From assembly GCA_012719445.1 (NCBI GenBank), contig JAAYAH010000096.1, positions 1-59,517 on the forward strand: a stretch of DNA of 59,517 nt, given 5' to 3'. The position numbers were made by a program, and so were the translations under genes. Numbering within the stretch: position 1 is the first letter of the stretch; every line of letters starts with the position of its first letter. Of the stretch, positions 53,464-59,517 are shown one piece after another. The DNA is from Actinomycetales bacterium (GTDB taxonomy: Bacteria > Actinomycetota > Actinomycetes > Actinomycetales > Kineosporiaceae). The notes under the pieces were generated by a model that did not search any database, had not been told where the DNA came from, and saw only the letters and a list, made by a program, of their open reading frames with translations.

Positions 53464-53723
53464 CGCCGGCCGCCACCCCCGTCCGACGGCTCGGCGGGGA
53501 CAGGTACGTCGCCCCCGACGGGCGCCCCACCACCCCCGTCCGCGGGGAGCCGGTCGTCGGGGGCGGGGCCGTACCGCACCTTCCGCAGGTGCCGCACCAT
53601 GCTCCGCACGAGCAGCAGGGTGATCACCGCGAGCAGGAAGACCACGAGGAAGCCGGCGAGTCCCGGGGTCACCCGGTCCGGATCGGGGCCCTGCTGCACG
53701 GCCGTGACGGTCAGCGGACCCAT
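53460..53723 (-). CDS. Small membrane protein in the mca operon
   Basis: 87 residues with one hydrophobic helix (GLAGFLVVFLLAVITLLLVRSMVRHLRKVRY) and a Pro/Gly/Asp-rich tail. Strong GGAGGAGGAGG ribosome site upstream. It lies between mca and the phosphoribosyltransferase gene and overlaps the latter. A small protein follows mca in mycobacteria also. Function unknown. Confidence 0.82.
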   Translation of the reverse strand: MGPLTVTAVQQGPDPDRVTPGLAGFLVVFLLAVITLLLVRSMVRHLRKVRYGPAPDDRLPADGGGGAPVGGDVPVPAEPSDGGGGRR

Positions 53724-53757
53724 CGCGAGCCTCCTCCTCCGGGGCGAGCCGAAACGA

Positions 53758-54639
53758 TCAGCCGGGGACGCGTTCCCGCAGTCCCTCGAACAGATCCTCC
53801 TCCGGTGTCCGTACGTCCACGAGTGATCGCGCCAGCTCGAAGTCCTCGGTCGGCCAGATGCGGGCCCTCTCCTCCACCGGGAGGGCGAACCACCAGCCCA
53901 CGGGGTCGACCTGGGTCGCATGCGCCTTGAGCGCGATGTCCCTGGTCGTGAAGTGCTCGGCGCACGGCACCCGGGTGGTGACGGGCGGCTCGTCACCCGG
54001 CTCCCAGCCCTGCAGCCACTCGGCGAACGGGGAGTCGAGCCCGGCCTCGACCATGGCCTCGTGGTAGGCGACGACCCGGTCACGGGAGAACCCGCGGTCG
54101 TAGTAGAGCTTCGACGGCTGCCACGGCTCGCCCGTCCCGGGGTAACGGGCCGGGTCACCCGCCGCCTCGAACGCCTCGAGCGACACCCGGTGGCACATCA
54201 CGTGATCCGGATGGGGGTAGCCGCCGGTCTCGTCATAGGTCGTCATCACGTGCGGGCGGAACTCCCGGACCAGCCGGACCAACGGGCGGGCTGCGATCGG
54301 CAACGGCCGCGCGGCGAAGCAGCCCTCGGGCAGCGGGGCCTCCGGGTACCCCTCCGGCAACCCCGAGTCGACGAACCCGAGCCAGGCGTGCCGGACACCG
54401 AGGGCCTGCACGGCGGCGGACATCTCCCGGCGGCGGACGGCGGCCATGTCCCGCGTCAGCCCGGGGGTGCCCCGGAGCGCAGGGTTGAGCAGGTCACCCC
54501 GCTCCCCGCCGGTGCAGCTCACCACGAGAACCTCAGCGCCCTCCGCGACGTAGCGAGCCGTCGTCGCGGCCCCCTTGCTCGACTCGTCGTCGGGATGCGC
54601 ATGGACCGCCATCAGCCTGAGCGTGGACGTACCCGGCAC
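53758..54639 (-). CDS. mca: Mycothiol S-conjugate amidase
   Basis: 293 residues of the LmbE/MshB zinc-hydrolase fold. The metal motif AHPDDE is at residues 14-19, with HPDH near 145. The length, the GYPEAPLPEGCFA segment and the lack of a short MshB-type end favour Mca over MshB. Mca cuts mycothiol conjugates to free a mercapturate for export, protecting against electrophiles. The GTG start follows GGGGAGGA. Divergent from the DUF4307 gene, as in mycobacteria. Confidence 0.9.
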   Translation of the reverse strand: MPGTSTLRLMAVHAHPDDESSKGAATTARYVAEGAEVLVVSCTGGERGDLLNPALRGTPGLTRDMAAVRRREMSAAVQALGVRHAWLGFVDSGLPEGYPEAPLPEGCFAARPLPIAARPLVRLVREFRPHVMTTYDETGGYPHPDHVMCHRVSLEAFEAAGDPARYPGTGEPWQPSKLYYDRGFSRDRVVAYHEAMVEAGLDSPFAEWLQGWEPGDEPPVTTRVPCAEHFTTRDIALKAHATQVDPVGWWFALPVEERARIWPTEDFELARSLVDVRTPEEDLFEGLRERVPG

Positions 54640-54751
54640 CCGGTCCTCCCCTCACTGGTCGTGAGGCACAATCATCGCCGAAACCCCCGACATCGGCCGT
54701 CCGACAGGATCCGGCCACCGTGACCGGTCGCAGCGTGAAGGGGAGCGAGGC

Positions 54752-55210
54752 ATGACGACCCCCGTCGCCCCCGGCGACCATCACGACCCCGTCGCCCCCG
54801 GCGACCATCACGACCCCGTCGGGCTCCGGGACCGCTACGGCCCGCCCCGTCGACGCGCGGGGCGGACCGCGGTCCTGGTCGCGGTCGCCGTCGGCGTCCT
54901 CGGGACCCTCTGGGCCGCCTGGGTCGCCTTCTCCACCGAGCGTCCGGTCACCTGGACGGACATCGGCTACCAGGTGGTCGACAGCGGCACCACCCGAGTC
55001 ACCTTCGACGTGACGTTCACCGGGGCGACCGCCCCGGACACCGTCGCCGTGTGCACGGTGCGGGCCCTCGACCGGTCCTTCGGCGTGGTGGGCCAGGTCG
55101 ACGTCACGATGGCTCCCGCGGGACGACGCACCGTGCGCAGCACCGTCGTCGTTCCCACGAGTCAACTCGCGGTCACCGGCCTGGTGAGGGACTGCGCCGT
55201 GCAACCATGA
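54752..55210 (+). CDS. DUF4307 membrane protein
   Basis: 152 residues: an N-terminal polar part with a duplicated VAPGDHHDP repeat, one helix (AVLVAVAVGVLGTLWAAWVAFS) and an exported beta-rich domain ending LAVTGLVRDCAVQP. The DUF4307 family lies beside greA and mca in many actinobacteria; function unknown. Start ATG 54752 with GGGGAGCGAGG upstream. Confidence 0.9.
   Translation: MTTPVAPGDHHDPVAPGDHHDPVGLRDRYGPPRRRAGRTAVLVAVAVGVLGTLWAAWVAFSTERPVTWTDIGYQVVDSGTTRVTFDVTFTGATAPDTVAVCTVRALDRSFGVVGQVDVTMAPAGRRTVRSTVVVPTSQLAVTGLVRDCAVQP
54760..54813. repeat. Perfect 27-bp tandem duplication in the DUF4307 gene
   Basis: Units at 54760-54786 and 54787-54813 are identical and code for the VAPGDHHDP repeat; the frame is kept. 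Confidence 0.95.
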
Positions 55211-55390
55211 GTCGGACGGGACACCCCCGCGGCCCCTGTCGGATCGTGACGACGAGCCCCGGACGAGCACGCGGAGAGCCCCGGACGACACACGAAGAGT
55301 GAGGGTCTCCCGCCGAGGTTCTGGACTCAGGGCGTGTGTACCCCCGATTCTTGATGCAGGAGACCCCGTCACCCGGGGTCACGACAGCGA

Positions 55391-55414
55391 ACGGGCCCTG
55401 GATCCGGGGCCCGT
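55391..55414 (+). promoter_or_regulatory. greA leader hairpin 1
   Basis: ACGGGCCC and GGGCCCGT form an 8-bp perfect stem around an 8-nt loop, about 90 nt before greA. Confidence 0.6.
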
Positions 55415-55433
55415 CACACGTACGCCTCGTGGT

Positions 55434-55469
55434 GTGCGGGTGTCGGCTCGAGTACAGCGACACCCGCAC
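55434..55469 (+). promoter_or_regulatory. greA leader hairpin 2, 12-bp perfect stem
   Basis: GTGCGGGTGTCG pairs exactly with CGACACCCGCAC around a 12-nt loop. It ends 33 nt before the greA ATG, without a run of U. Position and strength suggest attenuation or another leader control; E. coli greA also has a regulatory leader. Confidence 0.6.
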
Positions 55470-55502
55470 GGACCGCGTGCGACCCGATGGACAGGAGTGC
55501 TC

Positions 55503-55997
55503 ATGACAGAGACCGGCGGTGCAGTCACCTGGTTGACCCAGGACGCCTATGACCGGCTCAAGGGGGAGCTTGACTACCTCTCGGGCGAAGGACGCGTCGA
55601 GATCGCCAAGAAGATCGAAGCGGCGAGGGAAGAGGGTGACCTCCGGGAGAACGGCGGCTACCACGCCGCGAAGGAGGAACAGGGCAAGCAGGAGGCGCGC
55701 ATCCGCCAACTGCGCCAACTGCTCGAGACGGCGCGCGTCGGCGACGCGCCGGTGCCCTCGGACGGCAGCATCACCTCCGGAATGGTGATCACCGTCGACA
55801 TGGCCGGGGAGGAGCTGGTCTTCCTGCTCGGCAGCCGGGAGGTCGCCGGCGACACCGACCTGGACGTCTACAGCGAGAAGAGCCCGCTGGGCGCGGCCAT
55901 CGTCGGCCGCAAGGTCGGTGACCGGACGGAGTTCGCGGCTCCCAACGGCAAGCAGATCCCCGTGGTCATCCTCGAGGCCAAGCCGTTCACGGGCTGA
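55503..55997 (+). CDS. greA: Transcription elongation factor GreA
   Basis: 164 residues: an N-terminal coiled coil (about 10-80) with the acidic tip EEGDLRENGGYHAAKEEQG, then the C-terminal FKBP-like domain with YSEKSPLGAAIVGRKVGDRTEF. It enters the RNA polymerase channel and triggers cleavage of backtracked RNA. ATG 55503 has AGGAG upstream. Preceded by a structured leader and followed by a strong terminator. Confidence 0.96.
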   Translation: MTETGGAVTWLTQDAYDRLKGELDYLSGEGRVEIAKKIEAAREEGDLRENGGYHAAKEEQGKQEARIRQLRQLLETARVGDAPVPSDGSITSGMVITVDMAGEELVFLLGSREVAGDTDLDVYSEKSPLGAAIVGRKVGDRTEFAAPNGKQIPVVILEAKPFTG

Positions 55998-56036
55998 CCC
56001 GAGAGCACCGGGTGACGCGAGTTCGGTAGCCGACAC

Positions 56037-56071
56037 CCGACCGACCTGCGTGCCGGACGCAGGTCGGTCGG
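56037..56071. terminator. Bidirectional hairpin terminator after greA
   Basis: A perfect 15-bp stem (CCGACCGACCTGCGT and its complement) closes a 5-nt loop in the 89-bp gap between the convergent greA and ABC permease genes. No U tract follows, as is common in high-GC actinobacteria. Confidence 0.85.
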
Positions 56072-56086
56072 ACCGGTCGCCGCGGG

Positions 56087-56890
56087 TCAGCGGGCAGCCG
56101 CCCGCCGGTACTGGGCGACCGACAGCGGGACGAACACGGCCAGGGTCACGACGACCCACAGCAGGGTGTAGAGCACCGGGTTCTGCAACGGCCAGGCCTC
56201 CGGTACCGGCTGCAGGGGGTTGGTGTTCCCGAACAGCTCCCTGGCCGCCTGCGTCACCGCGGACACCGGGTTCCACTCGGCGAAGGCCCGCAGCACCGTC
56301 GGCAGGTTGTCCGACGGCACGAAGGTGTTGGCGATGAAGGTCAGCGGGAAGATCATGATGAACACCGCGTTGTTGAAGACCTCCGGCACCCGGACCAGCA
56401 GGCCGACGACGGCCATCACCCACGAGATCGCGTAGGCGAAGAGCACCAGCAGCACGAACCCGGCGAGCGCCTCGAGGAACGAGGTCCGGATCCGCCAGCC
56501 GACGATGAGCCCGGTCACCGACATCACGGTGATGACGAGGAGGTTGAACATCACGTCGGCGGAGGTCCTGCCGATCAACACCCCCGCCTGGGACATGGGC
56601 AGGGACCGGAACCGGTCGATGACGCCCTTCTGCAGGTCCTCGGCGAGGCTCATCCCGGTGATCGTCGCTCCGAAGATCATGGTCTGGGCGAAGATCCCGG
56701 CGATGAGGAACTCCCGGTAGTTCACCCCCGGGACGTCGATCGACCCGCCGAACACGTAGGCGAACAGCAGCACGAACATGATCGGCGAGAGGGTGGAGGC
56801 GACGAGCAGGTCGGGGACCCGCTTCACCTTGATCAGATTTCTCTTGGCGATGACGAACCCGTCCCCCATCACCTGCAACGCGCCGCTCAT
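56087..56890 (-). CDS. DrrB-type ABC transporter permease
   Basis: 267 residues of the ABC-2 type: six helices, with LVASTLSPIMFVLLFAYVFGG and FRSLPMSQAGVLIGRTSADV, and the MIFPLTFIANTFVPSDNLP motif of the daunorubicin-resistance permease family. It exports a hydrophobic compound with the ATPase encoded just upstream. ATG 56890 overlaps the ATPase stop as ATGA. Cargo unknown. Confidence 0.92.
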   Translation of the reverse strand: MSGALQVMGDGFVIAKRNLIKVKRVPDLLVASTLSPIMFVLLFAYVFGGSIDVPGVNYREFLIAGIFAQTMIFGATITGMSLAEDLQKGVIDRFRSLPMSQAGVLIGRTSADVMFNLLVITVMSVTGLIVGWRIRTSFLEALAGFVLLVLFAYAISWVMAVVGLLVRVPEVFNNAVFIMIFPLTFIANTFVPSDNLPTVLRAFAEWNPVSAVTQAARELFGNTNPLQPVPEAWPLQNPVLYTLLWVVVTLAVFVPLSVAQYRRAAAR

Positions 56891-57903
56891 CGGCCACGCC
56901 CCTTCCTGCCGCCCGCGGCGACGGTGTCCGGCTCCTGGTCCGGCTCCGACACGTGTCCGGTGAGGGTGAGGAACACGTCGTCCAACGTCGGCCGGCGGAC
57001 GGCGATGTCGAGCATCCGCACCGCCTCGCCGTCGAGCCGGCGCAGCGCCTCGACGAGGACCTCTGCCGCAGGACGGGTGCCGCTGAGCGCCATGGAGACC
57101 TTCCTGGTGTGCTCCTCGACGACCGGCGTGCCCTGGCCGAGCCCGTCGAGGGCGGACACCGTGTACGGCACCTGGTCGTGGTCCGCCACGACGACCTCGA
57201 CGACGTCGCCGCCCACCTTGGCCTTGAGCTCGTCCGAGGTGCCCTGCGCGATGACCTTGCCGTGATCGATGACGACGATGGAGTGGGCCAGCCGGTCGGC
57301 CTCCTCCAGGTACTGGGTGGTGAGCAGCACCGTGGTGCCCTCGGCGACCAGGCCGGAGAGCACCTGCCACATGCCGACCCTGCTCCGCGGGTCGAGGCCG
57401 GTCGTCGGCTCGTCGAGGAAGAGCACCTGCGGCCTGGCGACCAGAGCCGCCGCCAGGTCCAGCCGGCGCCGCATGCCCCCGGAGTAGGTGCGCACCGGCC
57501 GGTCGGCGGCGTCCTCGAGGTCGAGCACCCCGAGGAGCTCGCGGGCCCGCTCCCTGGCGACCCGCCGCCCCAGGTGATAGAGCCGGCCCACCATGTCCAG
57601 GTTCTCGAACCCGGTGAGGTGCTCGTCCACGGCCGCGTACTGGCCCGACAACCCGATCCGCTCCCTGACCCGCTCGGGATGCCGGAGGACGTCGATCCCC
57701 GCGACCTCGGCGCGCCCGGAGTCCGGGCGCAACAGGGTCGTCAGCACCCGTACGCTCGTCGTCTTGCCAGCCCCGTTGGGACCGAGCACCGCGAGGACAC
57801 TGCCCCGGGGGACCGCGAGATCCAGCCCGTCGAGCGCGCGCACCTTCCCGTACGTCTTCACGAGGGCCTCTGCCCTCACTGCTGATGTTGAGGTTGACCT
57901 CAT
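56887..57903 (-). CDS. DrrA-type ABC transporter ATP-binding protein
   Basis: 338 residues: Walker A GPNGAGKTT, IGLSGQYAAVDEHLTGFENL, signature TYSGGMRRRLDL, Walker B VLFLDEPTTGLDPRSR, and a DrrA C-terminal part (RRPTLDDVFLTLTGH). It powers export through the DrrB-type permease. ATG 57903 is preferred over upstream starts because a TAGGTT box precedes it by 7 nt and the family begins near VRAEALVKTYG. Confidence 0.93.
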   Translation of the reverse strand: MRSTSTSAVRAEALVKTYGKVRALDGLDLAVPRGSVLAVLGPNGAGKTTSVRVLTTLLRPDSGRAEVAGIDVLRHPERVRERIGLSGQYAAVDEHLTGFENLDMVGRLYHLGRRVARERARELLGVLDLEDAADRPVRTYSGGMRRRLDLAAALVARPQVLFLDEPTTGLDPRSRVGMWQVLSGLVAEGTTVLLTTQYLEEADRLAHSIVVIDHGKVIAQGTSDELKAKVGGDVVEVVVADHDQVPYTVSALDGLGQGTPVVEEHTRKVSMALSGTRPAAEVLVEALRRLDGEAVRMLDIAVRRPTLDDVFLTLTGHVSEPDQEPDTVAAGGRKGRGR

Positions 57904-58545
57904 GAAGGACAACCTAAGCTGAGCCTCCGACAAACTGGCGAGGGAATAACCCCGGGCGCCGTCCACCGGGGAGCAGGTCGGTCGATCGGCCGCCGAGCCG
58001 GCTGCCGATCGGCATGCACCGCTCTCCCCATGAAGCGGTTCGATACCCGCTCCCACCCTCGGCCCCTTCCCCCTCCCGTGACAGCGCCGTACGGAGGCGC
58101 GCGGATCCCGACCGATGGAGCCGCACACATCCCGCCGGGCGGGGACGCCCGGTTCCCGGCCTGCTCACGGATAACCGACGACACCTGCCGACTGAACGCG
58201 TCAGACGATAATGAGACGACCTGAACGTTCAGTTCGACGCCGCATTACGAGCGACCAGGAAGCATTCCCGCAGCCCAACGGCCGCGACACCCCGCAGCCC
58301 GACACCCCGACACGTCGTCCCTGGCCACACCGCCCTTCACCGAGCGGGTCAGGCATTACTGACCCCGTCACTCGCGTTTCCCGTGAGCGCAGGGAGCAAA
58401 TGATCGGAGGCGACGGGGCGGACAATCCGAGGTCACCCCAGGTGACGACCCGACATCGAATTCGGATCTATCGCTGGTGCCCGTACCGCGATAACGTCCG
58501 TCGAACGGCGCATTCGATCTGTCCCCGCCGCCAAGGAGAATACGG
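57904..58545. other. 642-bp gap with two palindromes, no gene
   Basis: No supported coding region. CTGAACGTTCAG (58221-58232, perfect 12 bp) follows a GATAAT box at 58206-58211. GGGTCAG/CTGACCC (58346-58365, 7-bp arms, 6-nt loop) lies closer to the esterase gene. Either could be an operator; no local regulator is coded here. Confidence 0.5.
57911..57916 (-). promoter_or_regulatory. Leaderless-type -10 box of the drrAB-like operon
   Basis: TAGGTT on the minus strand with 7 nt to ATG 57903; no ribosome site. Confidence 0.5.
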
Positions 58546-59517
58546 ATGGTCACGCGACCGCCCCTGCGAGCAATCCTGACGACATTGCTCCTGGCACTCA
58601 CCGCTCTCGTCGCCGCACCGGCCGGTCCGGCCCAGGCAGCCCCCGTGAAGATCATGCCTCTCGGCGACTCCATCACGGGTTCTCCCGGCTGCTGGCGCGC
58701 ACTGCTGTGGAACCAGCTCCAGTCCGCCGGCTATACGAACATCGACTTCGTCGGCACCCTGCCCCCGCAGGGATGCGGGGTGGCCCACGACGGTGACAAC
58801 GAGGGACACGGCGGCATCCTGGCCACGAACATGGCCGCCCAGAACCAGCTCCCGCCCTGGCTGTCGGCGACCAACCCGGACATCGTCCTGATGCACCTGG
58901 GCACCAACGACGTCTGGAGCGCCAGGACGCCCCAGCAGATCCTCGACGCCTTCAGCACCCTGCTCACCCAGATGCGGGCCAACAACCCGAACGTGAAGCT
59001 GATCGTCGCGAAGATCATTCCTGTCGCGCCGAGCAGCTGCTCGGACTGCCCGGCCCGCACCGTCGCCTTCAACGACGCCATCCCCGGCTGGGCCGCCGCC
59101 AGGAGCACCGCGGCGTCCCCGATCACCGTCGTCGACCAGTGGACGGGCTGGGTTCCCGCCACGGACACCGGTGACGGCGTGCACCCCAACGACTCCGGCA
59201 TCCAGAAGATGGCCAACCGGTGGTACCCGGCCGTCGTCGCCGCCCTGAGCGGCCAGACGCCGACCACCACCACGACCACCACCACGCGGTCGACGACCAC
59301 CACGACGACCCGGCCGACCACGACCACGACGACGACCACCACGACCCGGACCACTCCGCCGACCACCACGACGACCACGTCGCAGCAGCAGGGCGGGTGC
59401 ACCGCGGCCTACTCGGTGCAGAGCCAGTGGCCGGGCGGGTTCGTGGCCAACGTCAACGTCACCGCGGGCAGCTCCGCGATCAACGGCTGGCGGGTCACCA
59501 TGACCCTGCCCAGCGGC
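58546..59517 (+). CDS. Secreted SGNH/CE3-like esterase with CBM2, 3' partial
   Basis: Open to the window end (324 residues seen). A Sec signal peptide (LRAILTTLLLALTALVAAPA, then AQA) leads to an SGNH hydrolase: catalytic Ser in MPLGDSIT, Gly/Asn in GHGGILATN and HLGTND, Asp/His in DGVHPND. After about residue 240 comes a Thr-rich linker of about 45 residues, then the start of a cellulose-binding CBM2 (CTAAYSVQSQWPGGFVANV). The CE3 group removes acetyl groups from xylan. ATG 58546 has AAGGAG upstream. Confidence 0.9.
   Translation, partial: MVTRPPLRAILTTLLLALTALVAAPAGPAQAAPVKIMPLGDSITGSPGCWRALLWNQLQSAGYTNIDFVGTLPPQGCGVAHDGDNEGHGGILATNMAAQNQLPPWLSATNPDIVLMHLGTNDVWSARTPQQILDAFSTLLTQMRANNPNVKLIVAKIIPVAPSSCSDCPARTVAFNDAIPGWAAARSTAASPITVVDQWTGWVPATDTGDGVHPNDSGIQKMANRWYPAVVAALSGQTPTTTTTTTTRSTTTTTTRPTTTTTTTTTTRTTPPTTTTTTSQQQGGCTAAYSVQSQWPGGFVANVNVTAGSSAINGWRVTMTLPSG

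Noticed and set aside
57890-57920. Part of an IdeR/DtxR iron box (TTAGGTT) over the drrA-like start
   Set aside because: Only the left half matches; the right half shows no CTAACCTAA symmetry, and TAGGTT is explained as a -10 box.
58026-58055. A T-arm-like sequence (AGCGGTTCGATACCCGCT) suggesting a tRNA end
   Set aside because: The loop is 8 nt rather than 7, and no acceptor, D or anticodon stems can be built around it on either strand.
58501-58517. A second SOS-like box, TCGAA-N7-TTCGA, before the esterase gene
   Set aside because: The arms are spaced 7 nt apart, not 6 as LexA requires, and the outer bases do not fit the consensus.

Overview
The window is very GC-rich bacterial chromosome with dense, often overlapping genes, many GTG starts and several starts placed 6-7 nt after a TAnnnT -10 box, as in leaderless actinobacterial transcripts. 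A mycothiol S-conjugate amidase (mca) marks it as actinobacterial. Gene content and order (greA, DUF4307, mca, hemolysin III, cis-prenyltransferase, PhoH, fumarase, DUF4245, xseB/xseA, ispH, ychF) recall the Mycobacterium tuberculosis Rv1080c-Rv1112 neighbourhood. The large secreted, LuxR and GGDEF/EAL genes suggest a free-living genus such as a Pseudonocardia relative; that placement is inference.

Layout. 1-3.2 kb: a DUF222/HNH protein full of tandem repeats and a pterin-dehydratase/VOC fusion. 3.4-10 kb: a complete dipeptide/oligopeptide ABC operon on the minus strand (lipoprotein, two permeases, two ATPases). 10-17.9 kb: a GGDEF/EAL membrane regulator, an SRPBCC protein, a secreted lipase, a double GNAT protein, a DHFR-like reductase and a hydrolase. 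18-21.8 kb: a decay zone with two MarR-like genes around paired palindromes, an SMI1/KNR4 gene broken by an exact 23-bp duplication, a GNAT gene cut into a hydrolase remnant, an AlkZ-like protein and a possible further broken gene. 21.8-33.3 kb: ychF, rmuC, ispH, an MMPL exporter with a small membrane partner, a shortened DJ-1 protein, a MalT-type LuxR regulator, xseA/xseB and a PPOX-fold protein without its normal start.

33.5-40.5 kb: six overlapping minus-strand genes, hyfB-C-E-F-G-I, encode a compact membrane-bound group 4 [NiFe]-hydrogenase-like complex. It has no ferredoxin subunit, formate dehydrogenase or maturation genes in view. It lies between an intact DUF4245 gene on the right and a DUF4245 C-terminal remnant on the left. 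Its large subunit keeps both CxxC motifs but ends exactly at the arginine where homologues are normally cleaved.

40.7-59.5 kb: a PfkB kinase with a LacI regulator, class I fumarase, a small acidic protein whose start codon lies inside a perfect LexA/SOS box, beta-carbonic anhydrase coupled to a spermidine-synthase-like protein, a P-loop kinase, PIN-PhoH, a Tat-type secreted protein, a cis-prenyltransferase, hemolysin III, the mca operon, DUF4307, greA behind two strong leader hairpins, a 15-bp bidirectional terminator, a DrrAB-type exporter, and the start of a secreted SGNH/CE3-like esterase with a threonine linker and CBM2 module that runs off the end.

No tRNA, rRNA, CRISPR array, transposase or prophage gene was recognised. 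Perfect tandem duplications of 14-33 bp recur across unrelated loci and have broken at least one gene.
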